A DNA stretch of 60,241 bases, from NCBI GenBank assembly GCA_015522635.1, contig WALW01000023.1:1-60241 (forward strand), given 5' to 3'. The first letter of the stretch is position 1; each line of letters begins with the position of its first letter. Below, in pieces: positions 1 through 8,096 of the stretch. The notes under the pieces were generated by a model. It worked only from the letters and a program-made list of their open reading frames with translations. It ran no database searches and was not told the origin of the DNA. Origin of the DNA: Candidatus Tiamatella incendiivivens (GTDB lineage Archaea > Thermoproteota > Thermoprotei_A > Sulfolobales > Acidilobaceae). The position numbers were made by a program, and so were the translations under genes.

Positions 1-138
1 GGCGAAGCTTGAGAAGAGCCAAAGTGAAAGCCATATTATCGCTATAAACAGTATTCTACTCTTCTCGTTTACGGCGAGGGATCTCCTCAGCTTCTTTATA
101 GCTCTGTAAATTGGGAATATCAACGCGTTATCCTCCAC
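1..138 (-). CDS. Membrane protein, N-terminal part, runs off left edge
   Basis: An open frame on the minus strand begins at a GTG at 138 (or a TTG at 123 preceded by a GGAGGAT ribosome site) and stays open to base 1, giving 46 residues. It starts with a short polar stretch, then a basic segment (KKLRR, residues 15-19), then a hydrophobic Trp/Leu/Ile-rich segment from about residue 29 that looks like a first membrane helix. An AT-rich stretch near 165-175 could be its promoter, divergent from the archaemetzincin gene. I do not recognise the family. The opposite strand is also open at the edge but encodes a less protein-like segment. Confidence 0.5.
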   Translation of the reverse strand, partial: MEDNALIFPIYRAIKKLRRSLAVNEKSRILFIAIIWLSLWLFSSFA

Positions 139-215
139 TACCTTATTATTCTACGATGAATCCAAATTATTAAAACTAGGAGTCTCAGTTGTTGTGTCTT
201 AGGTGTTAAGTAAGG

Positions 216-770
216 GTGCTTGTGTTGAGAAAGATTAACGGTTTACTATTGTATCCAATAGGATATGTATCTATTGACGACTTGGTCAGAGCTCGGTTAT
301 TGATCGATGAGGCTTTTCATAAACGGGTATCTACTTATATTGCTACTGCTAAAACTAATCCTCCTGTGCATCTTATTGATTGGAATAGAATCCAGTATAA
401 TGCTGAAGAAGTTACATTATGGGTTTCTGAGAAGAGTAGGACTATTCTATCGTCAGGTTTTCTCGTTGTGGGAGTATGTGGATGTGATGCTTATGTGAAG
501 GGGTTGAACTTCGTTTTTGGCCTAGCTATTCCGAGGTTAGGTGTTGCTACAGTTTATACTAAGAGGCTTGAAACAGGAGATCACGAATTGTTTATTAGAA
601 GGCTTGCTAAAGAGATTGCCCATGAGACCGGGCATCTCTTTGGGTTGGATCACTGCAGTTCTAGGAATTGTGTTATGAGTTTCAGTAACAGCATAAGTGA
701 TGTTGACAGGAAAAACTATAGGTTCTGTGATAATTGCTGGAGTAGAATAGAAAAATTGCTTAGTGACTAG
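216..770 (+). CDS. amzA: Archaemetzincin, zinc metallopeptidase
   Basis: Predicted zinc-dependent peptidase of the archaemetzincin (AmzA) family. The full signature is visible: His136-Glu137-x2-His140 with Gly143 and His146 as the extended metzincin zinc site, then Cys147, Cys152, Met154 and the later pair Cys171 and Cys174, which in this family bind a second structural zinc. Length (184 residues) is normal. The GTG at 216 was used; GTG 222 or TTG 225 are alternatives because the first residues are not conserved. The stop codon overlaps the stop of the converging archease gene by four bases. Physiological substrates of archaeal members are not established. Confidence 0.93.
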   Translation: MLVLRKINGLLLYPIGYVSIDDLVRARLLIDEAFHKRVSTYIATAKTNPPVHLIDWNRIQYNAEEVTLWVSEKSRTILSSGFLVVGVCGCDAYVKGLNFVFGLAIPRLGVATVYTKRLETGDHELFIRRLAKEIAHETGHLFGLDHCSSRNCVMSFSNSISDVDRKNYRFCDNCWSRIEKLLSD

Positions 771-1210
771 ATATCGACGACGAATGTTAAAACCCAGCAA
801 TCTCCCTCCCTATGTATACTCATCTGAGAGTATGTCATGGCTTTAACTATAGTCCTATGCTCGTGTTTCTCTGGATCAAACTTTTCACCGCATACCATTC
901 CTCTGAGGATATATGAATCAGTCTTGCATTGTATTTTATTCACTCTGAAGTATCCGAAGATCAATCCTTCTACGTCGATGTAGTAGAGTAGCTCTTCTAT
1001 CCACCTGTATAGCAGATTCTCCAGGTCATAACCTTCTATATAGACATCCATCTCCTTTTCACAGGCCACTTCCGAGGTATCCGTTACAACCTCGAAAACA
1101 GCCTTTGCAGCTTGCTCGAAGGCTTCTTCTAGACTCCTCCCCCTAGCTTCTATTAACTCATCTGCCGTGTGCTCTTTACTTATGAATCCGGGGCAGGAGG
1201 CTTCCGTCAA
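767..1210 (-). CDS. Archease, RtcB activator
   Basis: Archease family protein of 147 residues. In archaea it accelerates the turnover and guanylylation of the RNA ligase RtcB and broadens its nucleotide use. The typical N-terminal segment with His14 and Asp17 (EHTADELIEARG) and the acidic C-terminal end (FVVDI) are present. It starts at a TTG two bases after the rtcB stop codon, so the two form a tight operon, which is the classic archease-RtcB pairing and strongly supports the assignment. Its stop overlaps that of the converging archaemetzincin gene. Confidence 0.93.
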   Translation of the reverse strand: MTEASCPGFISKEHTADELIEARGRSLEEAFEQAAKAVFEVVTDTSEVACEKEMDVYIEGYDLENLLYRWIEELLYYIDVEGLIFGYFRVNKIQCKTDSYILRGMVCGEKFDPEKHEHRTIVKAMTYSQMSIHREGDCWVLTFVVDI

Positions 1211-1212
1211 CG

Positions 1213-4068
1213 TTAACCCTTCGCTACCCCGAGCGGTTTTAATCTAACCACAAGTTTCCCTATACCTACGGCGTTCGCAACTTCCGCTACTTTATCAACA
1301 TTCTTGTAGGCTTCAGGGGCCTCCTCTACTATTACTCTCTTGTTTGCCGCGCGTATGTAGATGCCTAGTTTAGACAGTTCCCCTAGAACGTCTCCCACAG
1401 TCATGGTTCTCAGTGCTTTCTTCCTGCTCATCCATCTTCCTGCACCATGTGGCGCTGTATACCAGCTCTTCGCTCCATCTTCGCTCCCAGCTAATATATA
1501 GCTTGCCGTTCCCATGCTACCAGGTATCAACACCGGTTGTCCCACATCTTTGTAGTCCTGCGGTATATCAGGATGGCCCGGTGGAAAAGCTCTGGTTGCT
1601 CCTTTCCTATGTACTATAAGCTTCACTCGTTTACCATCTACAATATGCTCCTCAATCTTCGCAATATTGTGTGCAACATCGTAGACCAGCTTCAAACCAA
1701 GCTTATCCGCGTCTGTATGGAAGACTTTCCCGAAGCTCTCACGGGTCCAGTAACTAATAAGCTGCCTATTGGTCCAGGCAAAATTGGCTGCAGCAGCCAT
1801 TGCACGTATATATTTCTGTGCCTCCTCACTAGAATAAGGCACACTCGCTAACTCTCTATCGGGTGGAACTGTACCATACTTCCTCATAGCCCTCTCCATA
1901 ACTTGGAGGTAATCACTAGCAACCTGGTGGCCGAGACCTCTACTACCAGTATGAATCATAACAGTTACTTGGCCTTCACGGGTGAACCCAAAAGACCTAG
2001 CTATCTCCTCATCATAAATCTTATCCACAATCTGGACTTCCAAGAAATGATTACCCGAACCTAACGTACCGAGCTGCTGAGCACCCCTCTGCTTAGCCCT
2101 TCTACTAACCATAGAGCTATCCGCTAAACCCCAACTACCATGCTCCTCAATATGCAGAGGATCATCACTCCAACCGTAACCCTTACTAATAGCCCACTCA
2201 ACACCCTCATCCAGCACCCTATCAAGCTCTTGTATAGAAACCCTAACCTTACCGCTGCTACCCAACCCGGAAGGAACATTACGGAACAACTCATCAACAA
2301 GCTCCCTTAACATAGGCTGCACATCGCCAACATCTAGATTCGTAACCATAACCCTAACGCCACAATTATGGACAATTACACCGTTTGCAATGAAATTATG
2401 TGCGAAATGACCAACACCAATATCATAGACCTCCTCAGCGTCACTAGGGATTTTCTCGGTTTTTTCAATGATATCAATAACAAATCCTCCCGATGTGCAA
2501 TATTTCTTAACAAAGTCATCAAAGGTTCCCAACTCTTTCGCAATAAGCCTGTTCATTTCTACCTTCGAAAGGTTTAAACTTCCATATTGTTCTATTAACT
2601 TCAGCTTTCTCTTCACATACTCCGTATAGTAAAGGATCTCTTCTTTATTCTCAGTATATTCGTACCCGATTTTGCTTAAGAAGCTATATAGATGTTTCGT
2701 ATTAGATGGAATTACAAGTCTATAAATCCAGTTATCACCTGTTGATGGTTCTACTTTTCTAATGAAGGCTGAAATACCAAATTCTTTAAGCATATCCCTA
2801 ATATCTTCAAGGAATTCGATAGCGTTGATTTCTAAGTTTTTATTCCCAGAAATCGTGTAGTTAATAACATTTAAAGGATATAGATGTCTCCTAGTACGTT
2901 GAGCTGGTTCGCTTCCATCCGCTCCAAATAAGCCTGCTAGAAAATTTCTTTTCACCCACAACGGGCCTTGTTTTATCCAATCTGGAATTCTAAAGTTGAC
3001 ATTCTGTCTTCTTCTAAGTGGAAAGCCGAGTTTAAGAATTAGTAGTGCAAATGCCTTTGAGTTTATGTGCAATGAATGCTTTGTCCCAATTGTTTCTTTA
3101 CCTTTAACTACTATTTTCCTCTTACGTGAATATATTTTTGAAACTTTTATTCCTAGATTTTCTTCTAGATCTCTTTTTAATTCTTGAAGCCCTCTTTCTC
3201 CGCCATAAATAGCGATAGTAAATCTTTCTCTCTTTTTATCCTTGTATAATTCGGTGTATTTGTATATAGTTCCATTGCTTAATAAGTATCCGAAGAGTCT
3301 TGCTATTATTGCAAGTTTTAAGTCCATGGAGTGTAATGGGATTAAGTTTTTTTTCTTAAGGTATTTGATGATTTGGCTGTTTTCATTTGTGAATGCCTCT
3401 TCATCTAAAACTAACTTACTGTTACCCTCCTCATAATCTACACCCTCGAAGGGATGCACTATGATTTTATCGCCAGCCTTAATTTTTAACGCAATCTTAT
3501 ATCCCTCTGGAGTAAGAATCGGATGATCTTCCGAGACGATAATTTGTCTGCCCCACTTAGTCTGTATTCTGTATAAAAACTCGTCAGCAGGTCTTGATGC
3601 TAGGAGAGTGATTTTAGAGGAATCATTATGTCCCTCTTGTTGATTGAATATTTTTAATTTCAATGCCTTTATTCTTCCTTCCTTTGCCCATTTTACTATA
3701 TGTTTTACATGCATTCTAAAGCCATAGTGGGTCAAAACGTTTGTACTCGGATGTAAGCAATTCACGTCATAGCCGACGCCGCCTGGGCTTATGACTCCGT
3801 CTTCTTCAATGGACATTGCTGCTACTCCTCCTATTGGGAACCCGTAGCCTTGGTGTCCGTCAGGCATTACTAGGCTGTGCTTTTGTATTCCTTTTAGGCA
3901 TGCTGTATTTGCGGCTTGTTTGAGGGTTAGGTCTTGTTTCATTTTGTCTATCAGGAAGTCGTCGGCGTAGATTATGGTTGGTACCTTCATGCATGGTTGA
4001 TATTCTTTTGGTATCATCCATTCGTATTTGTTTATTCTTTTTAATGGTGGTGTTGTCAATTGTTTCAC
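1213..4068 (-). CDS. rtcB: tRNA-splicing RNA ligase RtcB, intein-containing precursor
   Basis: RNA ligase that joins 2',3'-cyclic phosphate and 5'-OH ends, as in tRNA exon ligation. The 951-codon frame is a 486-residue RtcB (exteins 1-103 and 569-951, a normal family length) interrupted by a 465-residue intein. Visible RtcB features include the DGHQGYGFPIGG block near residues 70-81, the metal-site segment GGVGYDVN before the intein and CGVRV after it, HNIAKIEEH, and the guanylylated-histidine block APHGAGRWMSR near the C-terminus. Start is GTG at 4068 with a GGGGTG ribosome site. It is followed two bases later by archease. Protein splicing is required for activity, because the intein splits the metal-binding Asp-x-Asn-Cys segment. 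Confidence 0.95.
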   Translation of the reverse strand: MKQLTTPPLKRINKYEWMIPKEYQPCMKVPTIIYADDFLIDKMKQDLTLKQAANTACLKGIQKHSLVMPDGHQGYGFPIGGVAAMSIEEDGVISPGGVGYDVNCLHPSTNVLTHYGFRMHVKHIVKWAKEGRIKALKLKIFNQQEGHNDSSKITLLASRPADEFLYRIQTKWGRQIIVSEDHPILTPEGYKIALKIKAGDKIIVHPFEGVDYEEGNSKLVLDEEAFTNENSQIIKYLKKKNLIPLHSMDLKLAIIARLFGYLLSNGTIYKYTELYKDKKRERFTIAIYGGERGLQELKRDLEENLGIKVSKIYSRKRKIVVKGKETIGTKHSLHINSKAFALLILKLGFPLRRRQNVNFRIPDWIKQGPLWVKRNFLAGLFGADGSEPAQRTRRHLYPLNVINYTISGNKNLEINAIEFLEDIRDMLKEFGISAFIRKVEPSTGDNWIYRLVIPSNTKHLYSFLSKIGYEYTENKEEILYYTEYVKRKLKLIEQYGSLNLSKVEMNRLIAKELGTFDDFVKKYCTSGGFVIDIIEKTEKIPSDAEEVYDIGVGHFAHNFIANGVIVHNCGVRVMVTNLDVGDVQPMLRELVDELFRNVPSGLGSSGKVRVSIQELDRVLDEGVEWAISKGYGWSDDPLHIEEHGSWGLADSSMVSRRAKQRGAQQLGTLGSGNHFLEVQIVDKIYDEEIARSFGFTREGQVTVMIHTGSRGLGHQVASDYLQVMERAMRKYGTVPPDRELASVPYSSEEAQKYIRAMAAAANFAWTNRQLISYWTRESFGKVFHTDADKLGLKLVYDVAHNIAKIEEHIVDGKRVKLIVHRKGATRAFPPGHPDIPQDYKDVGQPVLIPGSMGTASYILAGSEDGAKSWYTAPHGAGRWMSRKKALRTMTVGDVLGELSKLGIYIRAANKRVIVEEAPEAYKNVDKVAEVANAVGIGKLVVRLKPLGVAKG
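2365..3759 (-). other. Intein with LAGLIDADG homing endonuclease inside RtcB
   Basis: A 465-residue intein. It begins with Cys (codon 3757-3759) in the block CLHPSTNVLT, has a block-B-like segment IIVSEDHPILT (intein residues 73-83), and ends with block F VYDIGVGHFAHNFIANG followed by VIVHN. The first C-extein residue is Cys (codon 2362-2364), so splicing residues Cys1, His-Asn and Cys+1 all look intact. Two dodecapeptide endonuclease motifs are present: ARLFGYLLSNGTI at 153-165 and FLAGLFGADGS at about 273-283, each keeping its acidic or polar catalytic end. The insertion point, immediately before the metal-ligand cysteine, matches the site known from the Pyrococcus horikoshii RtcB intein. 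Confidence 0.93.
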
Positions 4069-4103
4069 CCCATGTATAGTATTGTATTATTTGGTGTTGT
4101 AGA

Positions 4104-4115
4104 TTTTATTATATT
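4104..4115 (+). promoter_or_regulatory. TATA box for the CYTH gene
   Basis: TTTTATTATATT, a good archaeal box A. Transcription would start near 4134, which places the ATG at 4127 upstream of the transcript and favours the GTG/TTG starts at 4160/4163. Confidence 0.5.
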
Positions 4116-4159
4116 CTAGTTCGTATATGATTGTATTTGTCGGTGTTTGCTTGGGGATA

Positions 4160-4702
4160 GTGTTGCTCGAGGTTGAGAAGAAGATTATTATTCCATGCGA
4201 TTTTATGGAGAGTCTTCGGGTCAGATTAGAGAAGGCCGGTTTTTCCTTGGAGTGGAATGGCTTGGAGGTTGACAGATATTATCAGCATCCTTGTAAGGAT
4301 TTCTCTGTAACTGATGAGGCGTTTAGGCTGAGGGAGGTTATTAGCGGTGGAGTTAGTCGATTCGTGTTGACTTGGAAGGGTCCTAAGGTTGGTGTAGGTG
4401 TTAAGGCTAGGGAGGAGGTTAACTTTGGGTTTGACGGTGATGTTGGTAGGCTCGAATCGATATTAAGTCGCCTTGGTTTCTCTGGAGTAGCTGTTGTGAG
4501 GAAGGAGCGGTCTGTTTATTCTGGGCTGGATGTTAAGGTTTACTTGGACCATATCTCCGGATTGGGTTGCTTTGTGGAGGTTGAGGCTTTGGGGGAGTAT
4601 TCCATTGCTAAGACTTTTGTTGACAGGGCTGTGCATATACTGGAATTGGATTCCTATCCTTCTACGGTTAAGAGCTATCTAGAACTCGTATCAGAGAGAT
4701 AA
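4160..4702 (+). CDS. CYTH-domain protein (CyaB / thiamine-triphosphatase-like)
   Basis: CYTH superfamily protein of about 180 residues. It opens with the diagnostic acidic-basic N-terminal strand (LLEVEKK), followed by the segment DRYYQHPCKDF, then FRLRE and a later WKGPK segment. These supply the Glu, Arg and Lys residues that line the triphosphate tunnel. In archaea such proteins are annotated as class IV adenylate cyclase or thiamine-triphosphatase-like; the true substrate (triphosphate, polyphosphate or ATP) cannot be told from sequence. I chose GTG 4160 because CYTH proteins usually begin right at this strand, a GGGGAT ribosome site precedes it at 4153, and the promoter lies just upstream. 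A longer start at ATG 4127 is possible. Confidence 0.85.
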   Translation: MLLEVEKKIIIPCDFMESLRVRLEKAGFSLEWNGLEVDRYYQHPCKDFSVTDEAFRLREVISGGVSRFVLTWKGPKVGVGVKAREEVNFGFDGDVGRLESILSRLGFSGVAVVRKERSVYSGLDVKVYLDHISGLGCFVEVEALGEYSIAKTFVDRAVHILELDSYPSTVKSYLELVSER

Positions 4703-4746
4703 TTAGCCAATCGTCTATAAGAGATTAGCTTGTTGTCGGAGTAACC

Positions 4747-4755
4747 TTATATACT
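4747..4755 (+). promoter_or_regulatory. TATA box for the malic enzyme operon
   Basis: CTTATATAC lies 20-28 bases upstream of ATG 4775, so the transcript would begin at or just after that ATG. Confidence 0.45.
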
Positions 4756-4774
4756 ATGCTCTCACTGTTTCTAC

Positions 4775-6145
4775 ATGGAACAATCCAAACTAAGGTGGAT
4801 CATTTTGTCCGAAGAAAAGAAAATTGACTGGTATAGTATATCCGAGAAACTTCACAAGTTCTATGGAGGTAAAATAGAAACTATACCCAAAGTACCTATT
4901 AGAACATTGAATGATTTCGCTATATGGTATACTCCAGGCGTAGCCGAACCCAGCATGAGAATCGCTAAAGAACCGGAGCTAAGCTTCGAATACACAAGCA
5001 GGTGGAATAATATTGCAATAGTAAGCGATGGAACTAGAGTGTTAGGTCTAGGGAAAATAGGTCCCGAAGGAGCATACCCTGTTATGGAGGGAAAAGCCCT
5101 CATATTCAAATACCTGGGAGGAGTAGATGCAGTACCACTCGTTCACAGAGCAAGGGATCCTGAGAAATTCCTAGAACTCCTCGAACTAATAGAACCATCA
5201 TACGGAGGAATAAACCTCGAAGATATAGAGAGCCCTAAATGCTTCTATATCCTTGATGAAGCGAGGAAACGGCTAAAAATACCTGTCTGGCACGACGATC
5301 AACAGGGAACAGCAGCTATTACGTTAGCTGGACTTATAAATGCATTGAAAATCGTTAACAAGAACATAAAGGATGTCAGAATAGTTTTAGTAGGAACAGG
5401 AGCAGCTAACGTCGCACTCTACAGGATACTGAAACCCTTCGGTGCAGATCCTAAGAAGATAACTGCAATTGACAGTAAAGGTGTACTCCACCCTGATAGG
5501 CCCGATATAGACAAGCTGATGGTTTCGAATAAGTGGAAATACCAAATAGCCATTGAAACCGAGGGCGGAGGAATACGAGGTGGGGTTCCCGAAGCAATGG
5601 AAGGTGCAGATGTGGTTGTTGCTGCGAGTAAACCAGGTCCCGGGACAATAAAGAAGGAGTGGGTTGCGAAAATGGCTAAGGATGCTATAATATTCCCTAT
5701 GGCTAACCCTGTCCCAGAAATTTGGCCTTGGGAAGCCAAGGAGGCTGGTGCAAGGATCGTTGCCACAGGAAGAAGCGATTTTCCCAACCAGGTAAATAAT
5801 AGCTTAGTATTCCCAGGAGTATTCAGGGGAGTACTAAACGTTAGAGCTAGAACTATAACAGATGAAATGGCTATCGCGGCTAGCTTGGAAATAGCAAAGT
5901 TCGCGGAAGAGAAAGGTATACATGAAGAGTATATTGTGCCAACTATGGAGGAATGGGAGGTGTATCCCAGAGTAGCTACAGCTGTTGCTCTTAAAGCAAT
6001 AGAGCAAGGCCTTGCGAGGAAGGTTATGACTAGAGATGAAATATATAATATGTCACTTGAAATAATCAAGGCAACAATGGGGAAATACCAACTTCTCCGC
6101 AAGAACGGGTACATAAAAGAAATACCAAAAGAGGTGAATGCTTAA
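4775..6145 (+). CDS. Malic enzyme (malate dehydrogenase, decarboxylating)
   Basis: Predicted NAD(P)-dependent oxidative decarboxylation of malate to pyruvate and CO2. Visible: the catalytic-tyrosine block WYTPGV (residues 51-56), NLEDIESP with metal-binding acids (147-154), the strongly conserved [10 protein letters not shown] (171-180), and the nucleotide-binding GTGAAN (208-213). The length of 456 is slightly more than usual for small archaeal malic enzymes. The true start may be TTG 4805, which has an AGGTGGATC ribosome site at correct spacing and would shorten the protein by 10 residues. Its stop overlaps the start of the first of two GNAT genes, so the three are probably one operon. Cofactor preference cannot be judged here. 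Confidence 0.92.
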   Translation: MEQSKLRWIILSEEKKIDWYSISEKLHKFYGGKIETIPKVPIRTLNDFAIWYTPGVAEPSMRIAKEPELSFEYTSRWNNIAIVSDGTRVLGLGKIGPEGAYPVMEGKALIFKYLGGVDAVPLVHRARDPEKFLELLELIEPSYGGINLEDIESPKCFYILDEARKRLKIPVWHDDQQGTAAITLAGLINALKIVNKNIKDVRIVLVGTGAANVALYRILKPFGADPKKITAIDSKGVLHPDRPDIDKLMVSNKWKYQIAIETEGGGIRGGVPEAMEGADVVVAASKPGPGTIKKEWVAKMAKDAIIFPMANPVPEIWPWEAKEAGARIVATGRSDFPNQVNNSLVFPGVFRGVLNVRARTITDEMAIAASLEIAKFAEEKGIHEEYIVPTMEEWEVYPRVATAVALKAIEQGLARKVMTRDEIYNMSLEIIKATMGKYQLLRKNGYIKEIPKEVNA

Positions 6146-6624
6146 TGTATGAGCCTGGTCTAACTGTAAAGGAAGCAGAAGCAAAACATATAGAAGACCT
6201 TGTAGACATGACTGTAAGATTCTACAGGTTCAATGAGGAATTCGATCCAGCATACTCTACTAAGCCAGAAATTGATGATGTAGCGAGAGCATACATACAA
6301 GAGAGCCTAGAAAAGGAAGACATAATCCTCCTAGTAGCATGCTGGAACGATAAGCTCGTTGGTTTTGCAAGGATAGAGATTAGAAGAAACAGACTTATTA
6401 AGAACGAAAAATATGGAACTCTGATTGAATTATACGTTAAACCTAGATACAGAAGGCAGGGGATTGCATGGAAACTTATAGAAGAAACCAAGAAAAAACT
6501 AGCGGATAAAGGCATCTACCATGTAGTAGCACAATTTCCTGCGATGAACATTATAGCGGAGAGGTTCTACAAGAAACATGGTTTCAGGCCGTGGACACAG
6601 ATATTTATACAAGAGGTGGGGTGA
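6145..6624 (+). CDS. GNAT family N-acetyltransferase (first of tandem pair)
   Basis: A 159-residue GCN5-related acetyltransferase. The acetyl-CoA pyrophosphate loop appears as YRRQGIAWKLI (about residues 112-122), followed by the usual C-terminal AERFYKKHGFRPW block. The start ATG overlaps the malic enzyme stop (TAATG). It is clearly paralogous over its whole length to the next gene; compare FNEEFDPAYST here with LNEELDPNYKT there. Substrate unknown. The shared operon with malic enzyme is the only clue to its context. Confidence 0.9.
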   Translation: MYEPGLTVKEAEAKHIEDLVDMTVRFYRFNEEFDPAYSTKPEIDDVARAYIQESLEKEDIILLVACWNDKLVGFARIEIRRNRLIKNEKYGTLIELYVKPRYRRQGIAWKLIEETKKKLADKGIYHVVAQFPAMNIIAERFYKKHGFRPWTQIFIQEVG

Positions 6625-6625
6625 A

Positions 6626-7108
6626 ATGTCGTCTAAATCTATAGTTATAAGGAAGCCTGCAAGGGAAGACTCCCAGGTCATGGTTGACCTAGTCGCTAGA
6701 CTAAAATTTCTCAATGAGGAACTTGATCCTAACTACAAAACGGTAAGTGAATTACAGAACGTAGCTAGAGAATACGTTGAAGAGGCTATAGGGGATCCTA
6801 ATTCAATTATACTTGTTGCTGAGGATGAAAATACTGGCCAATTGATTGGCATCCTTAAACTAGATATCGAGGATAGACGCTTCTACGAGCCCAAGGTTGC
6901 AGGTGTTATAACAGACCTATATGTACATCCTAGTTACAGGAGGAAGAGATTGGGTGTTCTCTTGATTGGTAAAGCAATTGAAGAACTTAGGTCTCGTGGA
7001 ATTAAAATGATTGCAGCTATCTATCCTGTGAATAACATTATCGCAAGGAGATTTTATGAGAATCTCGGGTTCACAGACCTAGAAGTCGAAGTTTATAAAG
7101 AAATTTAA
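6626..7108 (+). CDS. GNAT family N-acetyltransferase (second of tandem pair)
   Basis: A 160-residue GNAT paralogue of the preceding gene. It has the CoA loop YRRKRLGVLLI and a C-terminal ARRFYENLGFTDL block. ATG 6626 was chosen because GGTGGGGTGA lies just upstream and the shared N-terminus aligns from there, although the frame is open to 6578. The last acceptor-loop glycine pattern (R-R-K-R-L-G) differs slightly from the upstream copy (R-R-Q-G-I-A), so the two may differ in activity. Its stop overlaps the stop of the converging tmk gene by four bases. Substrate unknown. Confidence 0.88.
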   Translation: MSSKSIVIRKPAREDSQVMVDLVARLKFLNEELDPNYKTVSELQNVAREYVEEAIGDPNSIILVAEDENTGQLIGILKLDIEDRRFYEPKVAGVITDLYVHPSYRRKRLGVLLIGKAIEELRSRGIKMIAAIYPVNNIIARRFYENLGFTDLEVEVYKEI

Positions 7109-7692
7109 ACCCATTTTCTCTTTTTCAATTCTGAGACTACTTCACTAACTAATACATTGGGATTTTTGGAGGCATCTAGAACTAGGAACCCGTATAGTGA
7201 TGCTAATTCCAGATATATTTTCCTTATATTCTCAGAAAACACCTTGTCCTCTAGTGCTTGCAATCTAGCATCTCCGCTTCTAGCCTCTGCTTCCCGCGGA
7301 TCTATATCAAGTAGAATCGTTATGTCGGGTCTGACCGCGTAACGGTTTATTTCTTCCACCCATTCTCTTTCAGCCCCCCTAGCAGTCTGGTAAGCTATAC
7401 TCGAGTAGACGTATCTATCTGTAATAACCCATTCCCCGTTTTCCAAGTTAGGTTCGATGAAGCTTCTTATATGAAGAAGTCTATCAGCTGCGAAGAGAAG
7501 CGCCTCAGCATACCCGTCAACCCCTTTACTAGTCGCCTCATTTATTACGTGCGTTATAAGCGGGTGCCAAGGTTCTCTAGTAACTACATTCCGTATTCCC
7601 ATTCTCGCGAGCTTTATGGAAAGCTGTTTTGCTAGAGTAGTTTTCCCCGATTTATCTATACCTTCTATAGCTATGAATTTTCCCTTACTCAT
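7105..7692 (-). CDS. tmk: Thymidylate kinase
   Basis: dTMP kinase, making dTDP for DNA synthesis. The P-loop GIDKSGKT (residues 11-18), the DRYVYSSIAYQ nucleotide/dTMP-binding segment near residue 95-105, and a LID region with basic residues (EAEARSGDAR) are present. Length of 195 is normal. The ATG start lies eight bases inside the end of the aconitase-X small-subunit gene with GGTGGAG upstream, so tmk is probably co-transcribed and translationally coupled with the isoprenoid genes. No functional link between the two is obvious. Confidence 0.94.
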   Translation of the reverse strand: MSKGKFIAIEGIDKSGKTTLAKQLSIKLARMGIRNVVTREPWHPLITHVINEATSKGVDGYAEALLFAADRLLHIRSFIEPNLENGEWVITDRYVYSSIAYQTARGAEREWVEEINRYAVRPDITILLDIDPREAEARSGDARLQALEDKVFSENIRKIYLELASLYGFLVLDASKNPNVLVSEVVSELKKRKWV

Positions 7693-8089
7693 AAATCTCC
7701 ACCCATCCTCCAGGCTCTATTATTACCTTCCTTAGAAGTCGCGGGGTTCCATAGAAATCTCTAGGCATACCATCTAGGAGTGGTATATCACTTATAACTG
7801 CACCTGTTATGATTATCGGCTCTGCCTTATGCATAACCAATGCAAGAGGCTGTTTTCTATTGAATTTTAACGCGTACATTATATAGGATCCAACGGTGCT
7901 ACCACGCCCTTCAGGTGCGAATAAAACTCTATTAGATACTATTTCACCTTTAACCCTAGAGTCTGGTTGAACTAAGACGCCTGTTTCAGGGTCAACGTCT
8001 CCTAGGAACGAGATAGGGTTCTCGACCACCAATCCCCCCCCTTCGATTATTGTTGAAGTATCTACTATCGGCTTCAAATGCAACCTCAA
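7685..8089 (-). CDS. Aconitase-X swivel subunit (phosphomevalonate dehydratase small subunit)
   Basis: Small swivel-domain protein (DUF126), the partner of the aconitase-X large subunit. In the archaeal mevalonate pathway the two form phosphomevalonate dehydratase, which makes trans-anhydromevalonate 5-phosphate. The conserved PISFLGDVDPETG segment (about residues 26-38 in this numbering) and the GRGSTVGSYIMY glycine-rich block are visible. I chose the TTG at 8089, seven bases after the large-subunit stop, because AGGTGAT ends at that stop codon and family members begin close to this point; the frame is open upstream to 8116. Order large subunit then small subunit then tmk indicates one transcript. 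Confidence 0.9.
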   Translation of the reverse strand: MRLHLKPIVDTSTIIEGGGLVVENPISFLGDVDPETGVLVQPDSRVKGEIVSNRVLFAPEGRGSTVGSYIMYALKFNRKQPLALVMHKAEPIIITGAVISDIPLLDGMPRDFYGTPRLLRKVIIEPGGWVEIYE

Positions 8090-8096
8090 TAAGCCA

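Noticed and set aside
2-109. Plus-strand frame open from the left edge
   Set aside because: The opposite strand of the same bases gives a better gene start with ribosome site, basic segment and membrane helix.
4127-4162. ATG 4127 as start of the CYTH gene
   Set aside because: It lies upstream of the transcript start predicted from the TATA box at 4104-4115, and CYTH proteins begin at the LLEVEKK strand.
5419-6114. Long open frame antisense to malic enzyme
   Set aside because: It is a shadow of the conserved coding frame; no ribosome site and no family match.
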